This document shows, piece by piece, positions 20,942-29,150 of a stretch of DNA of 64,000 nucleotides. Below the pieces are notes generated by a model. It saw only the letters and a list, made by a program, of their open reading frames with translations. It ran no database searches and was not told where the DNA came from. Position numbers and translations under genes: made by a program. Origin of the DNA: an uncultured Collinsella sp. (GTDB lineage: Bacteria > Actinomycetota > Coriobacteriia > Coriobacteriales > Coriobacteriaceae). The stretch lies in contig CAUFRY010000002.1 of NCBI GenBank assembly GCA_959028445.1, positions 51,898 to 115,897 of the forward strand, given 5' to 3'. Position 1 is the stretch's first letter; each line of letters begins with the position of its first letter.

Positions 20942-23038
20942 TTACTTTTTACGAGCAAGCTCACCGATGTTGGCGATGCCGGAGAAAACGGCCTCGAAGC
21001 GGTTGAGCAGCTTAAGGCGATTATCGCGGAGCTGCTCGTCCTTGTCCATGACCATGACCTCGTCGAAGAAACGGTCGATGGGCGCGCGCAGGGCGGCGAG
21101 GGCAGCAAATGCGGCCGGATAATCCTCGGTAGCAAGGGCGGCATCGACAGCGGTCTGAGCAGCCTCGGAGGCATCAGCAAGCGCAAGCTCGACCTCGCCC
21201 ATCAGGCTGCGGTCGTACTCCACGCCCAGCTCGGGCTTGGAGATATGCGCGGCGCGAGCATAGGCGGTCGCAAGGTTGTCGAACGTCTCGGCGTCGTTCT
21301 TGCGGGCCTCGTCGAGGGCGGCGCAGCGGGCGAAGAAGACGGACGGAGCGATGATGTGCACCGCGGAGACGGCGGCAACGGTATCGGCCGGGATCTTTTC
21401 GTCGCGGGCCATGCTCACCAGGCGACCATGGAAGAAGTCACGAACCTGCTGAGCGACCTCGGCGGCGTCGAACTCAATGCCCTGCTCGCTATAGAGCTCA
21501 AGGGCGAAGTCGATGAGCGACGTGGGGTCGATCGGCAGACGGTCGCGCAGGATGTTGATGATGCCGATAGCGGCACGACGCAGCGCATAGGGGTCGGAGG
21601 AGCCGGTCGGAGGCTCGCCGATGGCAAAGATACCGGCGATAGTATCGAGCTTGTCGGCGCAGGCCACGATGCAGCCAGCGGTGCCCTCGGGCAGTTCGTC
21701 ACCGGCAAAGCGGGGACGATAGTGATCGCGAATGGCGTGGGCGACCTCGACGTTCTCCCCCATCGCGCAGGCGTAGTAACCGCCCATCACGCCCTGCTGG
21801 CTCGTGAACTCGACGACGGCGTTGGATACCAGGTCGGCCTTGCACAGGTGCGCGGCGCGAGCAGCGTCAGCGGCAAGATGGGCGCCCAGATGAGCCTCGC
21901 GGGCGATAGCGAGCGCGAGCTGCTCGATGCGCTCGGACTTGGCGAGCACGCTACCGAGCTTCTCCTGGAAGGCAACCTTGGCCAGACGCTCACGGAACTC
22001 GTCGAGGGAGATCTTCAGGTCCTCCTCGTAGAAGAACTTGGCATCGTCCAGACGGGCACGCACAACGCGCTCGTTGCCGTCGATCACGCGCTCGGCGTTC
22101 TCGGGCTTGCTGTTGGAGACGACCACGAACTCACGCGTGAGCTTGCCCTCGCCGTCATAGATCGGGAAGTAGCGCTGGTTGGTGAGCATGGACTCGCAGA
22201 TGATCTCGTGCGGGACCTTGAGGAACTCCTCATCGAAGGTACCGACGAGCACCGTCGGCCACTCGCAAAGGTTAATGACCTCCTCAAAGACCTTCTTGGG
22301 CGTATCGACATGGCAGCCGGGACGGGCAGCCTCGACCTCGGCGATACCGGCGAGGATGGCCTCACGACGACGCTCGGCAGAAAGCACGCCGGCGTCCTCG
22401 AGCACCTGCTCGTAGACGGCGGGGCTGGCAACCACATGGTCACCGGGGCCAAGTACGCGATGACCACGCGTGGTGTTGCCGCTCGTCACGTCGGCAAACG
22501 ACACGGGCACAACGTCATCGCCCAAAAGGCAGCAGATCCAACGGACCGGACGAACAAAGGTCGCATGCTCGTGACCCCAGCGCTGGGAGCGGTAGTTGGG
22601 CCACTGCAGGCCAGCGATAGTCTTCTCGCACAGGGCCGTCAGGATCGGGGTGGCCGGGGCGGAAGGGATGTTCTTCTCGGCAAAGACGTACTCACGGCCG
22701 TCGGTGTCCTCGCGACGGACCAGATCCTCGGCAGCCACACCGCACTTGCGGGCGAAGCCCTGGGCGGCCTTGGTGGCGTTACCGTCGGCATCGAAGGCGA
22801 TGTTGACCGCGGGGCCGCGCTTGACCTCGTGAACCTCGTCGGTCGCGGTGGCGACGTCGGCAACGAGCGCAGCCAGGCGGCGCGGGCTCGAGATCACGCG
22901 GACCTCGCCGTGGGCCAGACCGGCCTCGTCGAGACCCTTGGCGATCATGGTGCCAAGCTGCTTGACGGCATTGTTCAGCGGTGCGGAGGGCATTTCTTCC
23001 GTACCGATCTCAAACAGGAAATCCTTAGCGTCTGCCAT
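20942..23038 (-). CDS. glyS: Glycyl-tRNA synthetase beta subunit
   Basis: Tetrameric (alpha2beta2) GlyRS beta chain, which binds tRNA-Gly. Begins with the family motif DFLFEIGTEEMPS; contains the HD-like region DHYRPRFAGDELPE and the SSDPYALRRAAIGI segment, and ends in the anticodon-binding domain. 698 residues is normal. ATG at 23038 lies just after the glyQ stop with GAGGTGG as ribosome site. Use of the alpha/beta form rather than the single-chain form separates this organism from most other Actinobacteria. Confidence 0.97.
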   Translation of the reverse strand: MADAKDFLFEIGTEEMPSAPLNNAVKQLGTMIAKGLDEAGLAHGEVRVISSPRRLAALVADVATATDEVHEVKRGPAVNIAFDADGNATKAAQGFARKCGVAAEDLVRREDTDGREYVFAEKNIPSAPATPILTALCEKTIAGLQWPNYRSQRWGHEHATFVRPVRWICCLLGDDVVPVSFADVTSGNTTRGHRVLGPGDHVVASPAVYEQVLEDAGVLSAERRREAILAGIAEVEAARPGCHVDTPKKVFEEVINLCEWPTVLVGTFDEEFLKVPHEIICESMLTNQRYFPIYDGEGKLTREFVVVSNSKPENAERVIDGNERVVRARLDDAKFFYEEDLKISLDEFRERLAKVAFQEKLGSVLAKSERIEQLALAIAREAHLGAHLAADAARAAHLCKADLVSNAVVEFTSQQGVMGGYYACAMGENVEVAHAIRDHYRPRFAGDELPEGTAGCIVACADKLDTIAGIFAIGEPPTGSSDPYALRRAAIGIINILRDRLPIDPTSLIDFALELYSEQGIEFDAAEVAQQVRDFFHGRLVSMARDEKIPADTVAAVSAVHIIAPSVFFARCAALDEARKNDAETFDNLATAYARAAHISKPELGVEYDRSLMGEVELALADASEAAQTAVDAALATEDYPAAFAALAALRAPIDRFFDEVMVMDKDEQLRDNRLKLLNRFEAVFSGIANIGELARKK

Positions 23039-23041
23039 GGC

Positions 23042-23953
23042 TTACGCCACCTCGCCTTCCTGGTCGGCATTCTCGTTGACTCCGGCGACCTCGGCCATGT
23101 AGGCCTCGCAGCACGCCTTGGCGACGGCGCGGACGCGCAGGATGTAGTTGGCACGCTCGACCGCGGACAGCGCGCCACGGGCATCGAGCAGGTTGAAGGC
23201 GTGGCTGCACTTCATGACGCAGTCGTACGCCGGCAGCGGCAGCTTGCGCTCCAGACAGGAGTGGCACTCGGCCTCGTAGTCGTCAAACTTCTGACGCATC
23301 ATCTCGACGTTGGCGACCTCAAAGTTGTAGGCGCTGAACTCGCGCTCGTTCTCGAGGAACACGTCGCCATAGGTCATGGGCGTGCCGTCGGGCAGGTAGC
23401 TCCACACCAAGTCGTAGACGGAATTGACGCCCTGCGCATACATGGCGATGCGCTCCAGGCCATAGGTGATCTCGACGGGCACGGGGTCGACCTCGATACC
23501 GCCCACCTGCTGGAAGTACGTAAACTGCGTGACCTCCATGCCATTGAGCCAGACCTCCCAGCCAAGGCCCCAGGCGCCAAGGGTCGGGCTCTCCCAGTCG
23601 TCCTCGACAAAGCGGACGTCATGGTCGTTGGGGTCCAGACCGATAGCGGCAAGAGACCCCAGGTAAAGCTCCTGCGCGTTGACCGGCGACGGCTTGATGA
23701 GCACCTGGAACTGATAGTAGTGCTGCATGCGGTTCGGATTCTCGCCGTAGCGGCCGTCGGCGGGACGGCGGCAGGGCTGCGCATAGCAGGTGCGCCACTC
23801 GGCGGGACCGAGCGAGCGCAGCGTGGTCGCGGTATGGAAGGTACCGGCACCGACCTCGGAGTCATAGGGCTGCATAATGACGCAGCCCTGCTCGCCCCAG
23901 TACTGCTGGAGGCGCAGGATGATGTCTTGGAAGGAAAGCGATGAAGCGTTCAT
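23042..23953 (-). CDS. glyQ: Glycyl-tRNA synthetase alpha subunit
   Basis: Catalytic alpha chain of the tetrameric GlyRS, class II fold. The sequence is highly conserved: QYWGEQGCVIMQPYD, GAGTFHTATTLRSLGP, YAQPCRRPADGRYGENPNR, and GGIEVDPVPVEITYGLERIA. 303 residues. First gene of a glyQ-glyS pair that follows lepB after a 59-base gap. No T-box leader is visible upstream. Confidence 0.97.
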   Translation of the reverse strand: MNASSLSFQDIILRLQQYWGEQGCVIMQPYDSEVGAGTFHTATTLRSLGPAEWRTCYAQPCRRPADGRYGENPNRMQHYYQFQVLIKPSPVNAQELYLGSLAAIGLDPNDHDVRFVEDDWESPTLGAWGLGWEVWLNGMEVTQFTYFQQVGGIEVDPVPVEITYGLERIAMYAQGVNSVYDLVWSYLPDGTPMTYGDVFLENEREFSAYNFEVANVEMMRQKFDDYEAECHSCLERKLPLPAYDCVMKCSHAFNLLDARGALSAVERANYILRVRAVAKACCEAYMAEVAGVNENADQEGEVA

Positions 23954-24012
23954 GCCTCTAATATCCCCTCGTCGAAACGATTACACGGTTAGGTACTGTA
24001 CTATAGCGGTTT

Positions 24013-24576
24013 TTAGTCGATAGCGCCGATGCGGTTGAGCGGCCAGTAGCGCACAAGCGCCACAGCGATCAAATCAGAGCGATCGACGGGACCAAAGTAG
24101 CGTGAGTCGGCAGAGTTTTCGCGGTTGTCGCCCATCACCCACACGCACCCGTCGGGAACGGTGTAGGGATAGCTCACCTGAGCGCCGGGCGCTTGGACCG
24201 AAAGTGGCCAGCTCATGCCCGTCGTATAGTCCTCGTCGAGCGCTTGGCCGTCAACGACCACCTTGCCATCCTGCAGGTCGACCGTCTGGCCGGCCGTGGC
24301 AATAACACGCTTGACAAGAACATCATGCTCGGAGGTGCCATCGGGGTTGTGAAACACCACGATATCGCCCTGCTTGACGGGCTGACCGAGCTCGAGGCTC
24401 ACCTTTTGTGCCAGGATCTGGTCGCCAATCTCGATCGTGTCCTCCATAGAGCCGGTGGGCACCACAAAGGGCTCGACCACAAAGGTGCGGATCAGGAAGG
24501 TGGCCACGAGCGCGATCGCGATGACCGCGATCCACTCAAAAGCGCCCCTCAACACGGAATGTTGCGTAGGAACCAT
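24013..24576 (-). CDS. lepB: Signal peptidase I
   Basis: Membrane serine protease that removes signal peptides from secreted proteins. One N-terminal membrane helix (about residues 14-32) is followed by the catalytic serine in PTGSMEDTI and the catalytic lysine in VLVKRVIATAGQ; box E GDNRENSADSRYFG is present. 187 residues, the short Gram-positive type. ATG at 24576 follows GAGGAG with a five-base spacer; a GTG at 24582 that overlaps the trmD stop falls inside that spacer. Co-located with trmD and rimM as in many Gram-positives. Confidence 0.95.
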   Translation of the reverse strand: MVPTQHSVLRGAFEWIAVIAIALVATFLIRTFVVEPFVVPTGSMEDTIEIGDQILAQKVSLELGQPVKQGDIVVFHNPDGTSEHDVLVKRVIATAGQTVDLQDGKVVVDGQALDEDYTTGMSWPLSVQAPGAQVSYPYTVPDGCVWVMGDNRENSADSRYFGPVDRSDLIAVALVRYWPLNRIGAID

Positions 24577-24578
24577 AC

Positions 24579-25337
24579 TCACTCCTCGCTCTGCGAATAC
24601 GAAGCGTCAAGGATCTCCTGCGCGTAAGCGCGCTCCTCGGGCGTGAGCCGCGCCGTCTCGATCAGATCGGGACGCCAGCGGCAGGTGCGCTCGATGGCGT
24701 TCTTGCGACGCCAGGCATCGACCTTGGCGTGATCGCCGCTCACAAGCACCGGAGGCACGCCCTCGCCGTTGAACTCGGCAGGACGGGTGTACTGCGCGTA
24801 CTCGAGCAGGCCTCCATCCTCGGCGGTCGAGAACGACTCGTCGACGTTGCTCATCTCGTCACCAAGGGCGCCGGGGATGAGGCGTACGACAGCATCGGCA
24901 ACGACCATAGCGGGAAGCTCGCCGCCCGTGAGCACGTAGTCGCCGATCGACAGACGCTCATCGGCATACGCATACGCGCGCTCGTCGACGCCCTCGTAGC
25001 GACTGCACACAAACAGCAGGCGCTCACTTTTGAGCAGGCGCTCGGCCACATGCTGCGTAAAGGGCTCGCCACAGGGGGTAAAGAACACCACAGTAGGCTT
25101 GGGACCCTCTGCGCTAATGGCCTCGATGGCCTCTGCGATAGGCTCGACCTTCATGAGCATGCCCTGCCCGCCGCCGTACGGCTCGTCATCGACGGTGCGA
25201 TGGCGGTCGTGCGTCCAGTCGCGCAGGTTATACGCCTTAAAATCAAAAAGGCCGGCCTTGCGGGCGCGGCCCAAGATCGATGTGGACATGACGGGCTCAA
25301 ACATCTCGGGAAAGACCGAAAGGGTCTCGATCAGCAT
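24579..25337 (-). CDS. trmD: tRNA (guanine-37-N1) methyltransferase
   Basis: SPOUT-class enzyme that makes m1G37 next to the anticodon and prevents +1 frameshifts. Motifs: LSVFPEMFEPVM, DEPYGGGQGMLMK, FVCSRYEGVDER and SIGDYVLTGGELPAMV of the SAM-binding trefoil knot. 252 residues. ATG at 25337 follows GGGAGGACAAC. It closes the rpsP-khpA-rimM-trmD operon in its standard order. Confidence 0.97.
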   Translation of the reverse strand: MLIETLSVFPEMFEPVMSTSILGRARKAGLFDFKAYNLRDWTHDRHRTVDDEPYGGGQGMLMKVEPIAEAIEAISAEGPKPTVVFFTPCGEPFTQHVAERLLKSERLLFVCSRYEGVDERAYAYADERLSIGDYVLTGGELPAMVVADAVVRLIPGALGDEMSNVDESFSTAEDGGLLEYAQYTRPAEFNGEGVPPVLVSGDHAKVDAWRRKNAIERTCRWRPDLIETARLTPEERAYAQEILDASYSQSEE

Positions 25338-25347
25338 GTTGTCCTCC

Positions 25348-25869
25348 CTACTTGTCCATATCGATCAGGCCGTCCATAACGTGGACGGAAATTGTTCCTG
25401 TGTCGGGAAGATCGAGCACAACCTGCTCGATCACGGGAATCAGTACCTCGCCGTACCGATCGCCCTCGACAACCCAAACATCGTTAGCGGGCGTCGACAT
25501 GATCTCGACGATCGTGCCAAGCGAACCGAAGCGCTCGTCGACCACCTCGCGACCCATCAGGTCGGTATAGGCAGCGTCGAGCGAATCGAGCTCAAAATCG
25601 TCACGATTTGCCAGCACGTAGCATCCCGTGATGCCCTCGGCGGCCGTCAAGTCGTCAATGCCCTCAAACGAGACCAGATCGCCATCGCCCGTATCGGTGA
25701 CGGACACGACCGTGCAAAAGCGGTCGCGCTTGAGCGCCGGCGGCGTCAGGGCGACGCGCATACCAAGCTCTAATACAGAAGGAAGCCCCCGCAGCGGCTG
25801 CGCGAGGACCTCCCCCTTCCTTCCGTGCGGCTTGACCACACGGGCGATGTTTTTGTACTGGGACCTCAA
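25348..25869 (-). CDS. rimM: Ribosome maturation factor RimM
   Basis: Assists 30S head assembly and binds S19. The N-terminal beta-barrel (IARVVKPHGRKGEV) and the C-terminal PRC-barrel domain (LMGREVVDERFGSLG, then VLIPVIEQVVLDLP) are recognisable. 173 residues. The only available start between the upstream in-frame stop and the conserved sequence is TTG at 25869, with just a weak AGGA two bases upstream, so translation may be coupled to khpA, whose stop is four bases earlier. Confidence 0.93.
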   Translation of the reverse strand: MRSQYKNIARVVKPHGRKGEVLAQPLRGLPSVLELGMRVALTPPALKRDRFCTVVSVTDTGDGDLVSFEGIDDLTAAEGITGCYVLANRDDFELDSLDAAYTDLMGREVVDERFGSLGTIVEIMSTPANDVWVVEGDRYGEVLIPVIEQVVLDLPDTGTISVHVMDGLIDMDK

Positions 25870-25873
25870 GGTC

Positions 25874-26158
25874 CTAGCCCAGAACCTCTACCTCGACAGC
25901 AGTGTCGAGGCGAGCGGCCAGTGCACGGGCGAGCGTGCGAATGGCCTTGATGGTACGGCCACGACGGCCGATGACCTTAGCGACGTCATCCTCGGCGACC
26001 GAAACCTCAATCGTAGAGGCGTCGTCACCATCGATGACCTCAAGGCTCACGGAATCCGGGTCGTCGACGATCTGAACAACGAGATATTCGACGAGATCGG
26101 CGATGCGATCTGAGAGCATTGCCTCACCCTCGAGCTGTGCAGCGTCAACCTCAGGCAC
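25874..26158 (-). CDS. khpA: KH-domain RNA-binding protein KhpA
   Basis: Small RNA-binding protein; in Gram-positives KhpA works with KhpB in RNA metabolism and cell elongation. The KH motif GRRG sits in VAEDDVAKVIGRRGRTIKAIR. 94 residues, with a 14-residue extension before the usual LSDRIADLVEYLV. Start is GTG at 26158 behind GAGGAG at the end of rpsP. Conserved between rpsP and rimM. Confidence 0.92.
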   Translation of the reverse strand: MPEVDAAQLEGEAMLSDRIADLVEYLVVQIVDDPDSVSLEVIDGDDASTIEVSVAEDDVAKVIGRRGRTIKAIRTLARALAARLDTAVEVEVLG

Positions 26159-26161
26159 GAT

Positions 26162-26503
26162 TTACTCCTCGGCACCCTCAGCGGCCTCAGCGGCAGCCTT
26201 AGCGGCCTCGGCCTCTTTGGCGAGCTGCTTCTTGGACTTCTTGACGACGGTCTCGGTCTTCTCGCCCTCGTTGGCGGCCTTGACCAGAGCGGCGACGGCG
26301 TCGGTGAGCTGAGCGCCCTTTGACTGCCAGTCGGCGATCTTCTCGAGGTCGAGGTTGATGGTCTTGGGGGCGGTCATCGGGTTGTAGCGGCCAACCTCCT
26401 CGATGATACGACCGTCACGCGGGGCGCGGGAATCGGCGACGACGACACGGTAGTACGGACGCTTCTTAGCGCCGTGACGAGCAAGGCGAATCTTGACTGC
26501 CAA
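26162..26503 (-). CDS. rpsP: 30S ribosomal protein S16
   Basis: Early assembly protein of the small subunit. The family N-terminus (MAVKIRLARHGAKKRPYYR) starts at a TTG at 26503, six bases after GGAGGAG; the open frame upstream is noncoding. 113 residues: about 80 form the S16 domain, and the rest is a Lys/Ala/Glu-rich C-terminal tail (KKQLAKEAEAAKAAAEA) often seen in high-GC Gram-positives. First gene of the rpsP-khpA-rimM-trmD operon. Confidence 0.96.
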   Translation of the reverse strand: MAVKIRLARHGAKKRPYYRVVVADSRAPRDGRIIEEVGRYNPMTAPKTINLDLEKIADWQSKGAQLTDAVAALVKAANEGEKTETVVKKSKKQLAKEAEAAKAAAEAAEGAEE

Positions 26504-26559
26504 AGGAAACTCCTCCAACCAAGCAGCTTTAGGCTGCAACTACAAACAAACAGTTGAAC

Positions 26560-26588
26560 ATAATACGCCATCGACGCGGGCAGGTGAA
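26560..26588 (-). promoter_or_regulatory. Candidate promoter of the rpsP operon
   Basis: Minus-strand -35 TTCACC (26583-26588), 17-base spacer, -10 TATTAT (26560-26565). A second possible promoter (TTGCAA-16-TAAGAT) lies further upstream near 26634-26661. Divergent from dinB. Confidence 0.55.
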
Positions 26589-26692
26589 GTCCGTGAGACC
26601 AACTTCTTCGGTGTAGTCGAGGGCAAATCCATATCTTAGACAAGAATTCGGGATTTGCAAGCACATACACGCACCCCACATGAGCTGCGCGG

Positions 26693-26698
26693 TATACT
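26693..26698 (+). promoter_or_regulatory. Candidate -10 for dinB
   Basis: TATACT six bases before the A of the ATG at 26705; no good -35. A transcript starting here would begin at or next to that ATG, giving either a leaderless start or a 39-base leader to the ATG at 26744. Confidence 0.4.
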
Positions 26699-26743
26699 CA
26701 TGACATGGAAAGACGCGAACATACATACGGTTATGAGGATGCC

Positions 26744-27958
26744 ATGGGCGTCACGCCGCCTCCCTGGACGGGTCCGGCGGTGGGCCTGATGGACCTCGAT
26801 GCGTTTTTTGCGAGCGTGGAGATGCTCGATCATCCCGAATGGCGCGGCAAGCCGCTCATCGTGGGCGGAGACGCCGATTCGCGTGGCGTCGTGTCCACGT
26901 GTTCGTATGAGGCACGTCGCTTTGGCGTGCACTCTGCCATGGCCTCGGCCGAAGCGCGGCGCTTGTGCCCGAAAGCCATTTGGACGCACGGGCACTTTGA
27001 TCGCTACCGCGAGGTGAGCGCGCAGGTCATGGCGATTCTCGCCGACGAGACCCCGCGCGTCGAGCGCGTATCCATCGACGAAGCCTTTATCGATATCACA
27101 CCGGGTCGCTTTGCGCCCGAAGACCCGCTGCTGGTTGCGCGGCGTATAAGCGACCGCGTGGCAGGGCTGGGAGTGACCTGCTCCATTGGCGTGGGCTGCA
27201 ACAAGACGGTCGCAAAAATCGCAAGCGAGCGGGATAAGCCGTTTGGGCTGACCATCGTGCGCCCCGGAACCGAGCAGCGCTTTTTGGCCGCGCTGCCGGT
27301 ATCTGCCATGAGTGGCATCGGGCGCTCGGCCGAGGAGCGACTGCGCCGCATGCGCATCTACACCCTCGGCGAGCTATCACGTGCACCGGAATCCACCTTG
27401 GCCTCTATTTTTGGCGTCAACGGCGAGCACATGCGCCAGCGTGCGCTGGGACTCGAAATCTCTGAAGTTACAAGCCTCGATGAAGAGCGCGAGGTCAAAT
27501 CGGTCAGCAATGAACGCACCTTTGCGAAAGATTTGACTGAGCGTGGGGATATTGAGGCGGCGATTGCGCTGTTGGGAGAGTCAGTGGGACGCCGTCTGCG
27601 CCGTCAGGGGCTGACGGGTGCCACGGTAACGCTCAAGCTTAAGTATTCGTATGGCAGCGGGCGTACGGCACAGCGCCGGCTGCCTCATCCGACCGACGAT
27701 GAGAACATCTTCGTGGCGGTTGCACTCGATCTGCTCGACAACATCTGGCAGGATGGCATGCATGTTCGCTTAGCGGGCATCGGCATGAGCGACTTTGACC
27801 ATCGGGGCGGCATCCAGACCGACCTGTTCTGCGAGATCGATGACCGCGGAGCCCAATCCAGCGACCGCCGCGACCTCTCCGTCGCCATCGACGCCGTCCG
27901 AGACAAATTCGGCGACACCGCCCTTTCCTTCGGCCGCCAATCCCGCTTCAATAACTAG
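26744..27958 (+). CDS. dinB: DNA polymerase IV (Y-family translesion polymerase)
   Basis: Error-prone polymerase that bypasses DNA lesions. Catalytic motifs are GLMDLDAFFASVE (first Asp), CSYEARRFGVHSAM and RVERVSIDEAFIDIT (the Asp-Glu pair), followed by the HhH thumb (SGIGRSAEERLRRMRI) and little-finger domain. 404 residues from the ATG at 26744, which has GAGGA four bases upstream; the in-frame ATG at 26705 would add 13 residues and could be leaderless. No C-terminal clamp-binding QLxLF motif is obvious (ends ALSFGRQSRFNN). Transcribed away from rpsP. Confidence 0.94.
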   Translation: MGVTPPPWTGPAVGLMDLDAFFASVEMLDHPEWRGKPLIVGGDADSRGVVSTCSYEARRFGVHSAMASAEARRLCPKAIWTHGHFDRYREVSAQVMAILADETPRVERVSIDEAFIDITPGRFAPEDPLLVARRISDRVAGLGVTCSIGVGCNKTVAKIASERDKPFGLTIVRPGTEQRFLAALPVSAMSGIGRSAEERLRRMRIYTLGELSRAPESTLASIFGVNGEHMRQRALGLEISEVTSLDEEREVKSVSNERTFAKDLTERGDIEAAIALLGESVGRRLRRQGLTGATVTLKLKYSYGSGRTAQRRLPHPTDDENIFVAVALDLLDNIWQDGMHVRLAGIGMSDFDHRGGIQTDLFCEIDDRGAQSSDRRDLSVAIDAVRDKFGDTALSFGRQSRFNN

Positions 27959-28005
27959 TCTTTTTTGGACGGGGGGGGTTGCTGCCTTCCGTCCGACACG
28001 GCATT

Positions 28006-28041
28006 GGTAGTCAATTTGGGACGGGGCTATTTTAGCTACCC
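28006..28041 (+). repeat. RAYT-associated repeat, copy A
   Basis: 36 bases, GGTAG...CTACCC, perfectly identical to the reverse complement of copy B 52 bases away. The core reads TTTGGGACGGGGCTATTTT. Together A and B form a head-to-head pair like the BIMEs of enterobacteria. Confidence 0.9.
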
Positions 28042-28092
28042 CTATATATCGGTTGAGATTCATTCGGCCTAATTCATTCACCGTCAGCCAAA

Positions 28093-28128
28093 GGGTAGCT
28101 AAAATAGCCCCGTCCCAAATTGACTACC
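28093..28128 (-). repeat. RAYT-associated repeat, copy B
   Basis: Inverse of copy A over 36 of 36 bases; ends GGTAG and CTACC. It lies between copy A and the transposase 3' end. The GTAG tetranucleotide at the unit edges is the same one recognised by the E. coli REP transposase. Confidence 0.9.
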
Positions 28129-28161
28129 CCGGATGTCCGGTTTGCCCGCCGCAACAAAACT

Positions 28162-28179
28162 CTGTCCCAAATAGCTACT
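28162..28179 (-). repeat. Half copy C overlapping the transposase stop codon
   Basis: CTGTCCCAAATAGCTACT matches the right half of the repeat. The TAG stop of the transposase (28175-28177) is inside this unit, so gene end and repeat edge are fused. Confidence 0.7.
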
Positions 28180-28924
28180 GATCGAGCTTGACCTTCTGAA
28201 TCGTGCAGTGACCGATGCCCGTGAGGCGCACGATCTGCTTTATCGAAAAGCCCTCGTTTTTGAGCGTACGGATGTAGTTGTCGCGCACGGCTTTAGGCAA
28301 ATCTTTAAGGTGGTGAGGCTCATACGGTTTAAGGAGAGCCTGTGCAAACTCCAGTGCATCTATGTCGCTCACATGAGCGCCGTCACGGAAGCAATATCGA
28401 TTCGGTTCTCCCGAGGTACTGAAAGCAAAAAAACTCTGAGAATCTCCGAGCAAACCTAGCACACATTCAGTCATACAAATACCCGGGTATCCCATATATT
28501 CGCTAAAACTGCTCCAACGATATAGTGAAGCAGTCCCAATCCTGGCTTTCGCAGGATTATCGTGAATATATCTCACACAGTTGAGCAGCTGATCATCGTT
28601 AAGAATCGGCACGCTCTTAAATCGATCCTGAAAAACTGGTCCCTTCCGTCCGGTTTTCGCGTTGAAATACATCGCATATGCAGTCGTAACAGAGTGCATG
28701 CAATCGCTCAGGTGAACATGTTCATCATCTAGCAACAAGTGAATATGGTTGTCCATAAGGCACCAAGCAATGATATTGACGTCGTATTTTCGGCATTTCG
28801 AGGCAAGCAACCGAATCAAATATATCCGATCATCGGCATCCTCAAATATCAGCTGACCACCACAGCCCTTTTGGACGACATGGTAATAGCCGTAAACAGA
28901 GATTTCCCGCGCGGTCCGAGTCAT
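28175..28924 (-). CDS. REP-associated tyrosine transposase (RAYT, IS200/Y1 family)
   Basis: HUH single-strand nuclease related to IS200/IS605 transposases. The HUH pair is H60 and H62 in MDNHIHLLL; GPVFQDRFKS follows at 95-104, and the family signature RYIHDNPAKA holds candidate catalytic Y119. Residues 205-245 add a helix-turn-helix-like tail (GFSIKQIVRLTGIGHCTIQ). ATG at 28924 sits eight bases after AGGAGG. 249 residues, apparently intact. Base composition is clearly more AT-rich than the neighbours, which fits acquisition. Copies of a 35-bp GTAG-ended repeat lie on both sides, and there are no IS200 ends, so the protein probably mobilises the short repeats rather than itself. Confidence 0.92.
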   Translation of the reverse strand: MTRTAREISVYGYYHVVQKGCGGQLIFEDADDRIYLIRLLASKCRKYDVNIIAWCLMDNHIHLLLDDEHVHLSDCMHSVTTAYAMYFNAKTGRKGPVFQDRFKSVPILNDDQLLNCVRYIHDNPAKARIGTASLYRWSSFSEYMGYPGICMTECVLGLLGDSQSFFAFSTSGEPNRYCFRDGAHVSDIDALEFAQALLKPYEPHHLKDLPKAVRDNYIRTLKNEGFSIKQIVRLTGIGHCTIQKVKLDQ

Positions 28925-29024
28925 ACGCATCTCCTCCTCTACAGATAACAAATACGTTACCCGAGTCGGAAAGCTAAATATCACGCAATGAACCGCAACT
29001 CGCTTCTATCGGCGAACGGTAGGT

Positions 29025-29059
29025 AGTAGCTAAAAAAGCCCCGTCCCAAATTAGCTACT
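29025..29059 (+). repeat. RAYT-associated repeat, copy D
   Basis: 35 bases with 9-bp perfect inverted ends AGTAGCTAA/TTAGCTACT and the shared core GCCCCGTCCCAAATT. Lies about 100 bases upstream of the transposase start. Confidence 0.88.
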
Positions 29060-29061
29060 TT

Positions 29062-29107
29062 GGGCAAAAAGAAAGCCGGGCAGGTGCGGAAACCGCACCT
29101 GCCCGGC
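29062..29107 (-). terminator. Intrinsic terminator of the obgE-nadD-yqeK-rsfS operon
   Basis: Perfect 15-bp stem GCCGGGCAGGTGCGG/CCGCACCTGCCCGGC with a 3-base loop, followed by TTTCTTTTT on the minus strand. It stands between repeat copies D and E, 41 bases beyond the rsfS stop. Confidence 0.92.
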
Positions 29108-29119
29108 GATATGCGTGAG

Positions 29120-29150
29120 GGTAGCTAAACCCCGTCTCAAATGAGCTACT
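29120..29150 (+). repeat. RAYT-associated repeat, copy E (shortened)
   Basis: 31-base variant GGTAGCTAAACCCCGTCTCAAATGAGCTACT lacking about four internal bases. Its last two bases overlap the rsfS stop codon (TAG, 29149-29151), as copy C does for the transposase. Confidence 0.8.

Noticed and set aside
20774..23944. 1056-codon open frame on the plus strand
   Set aside because: It is antisense to glyS and glyQ. The length comes from high GC at third codon positions; the sequence is low in complexity and matches no family.
23954..24012. T-box riboswitch upstream of glyQS
   Set aside because: The gap is 59 bases, far too short for a T-box, and lepB fills the rest.
26705..26735. GAACATACATACGG near dinB as an SOS box
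   Set aside because: It resembles only half of the known LexA boxes (CGAAC-N4-GTTCG) and lies at or after the probable transcript start.
27961..28000. Run of eight G after dinB as a phase-variable tract or terminator
   Set aside because: It lies outside the coding region, and the flanking GGACGG/CCGTCC pair is not followed by T on either strand, so neither role is supported.
28006..29150. CRISPR array
   Set aside because: Repeats are few, palindrome-ended, in both orientations and irregularly spaced around a transposase; no cas genes are present.
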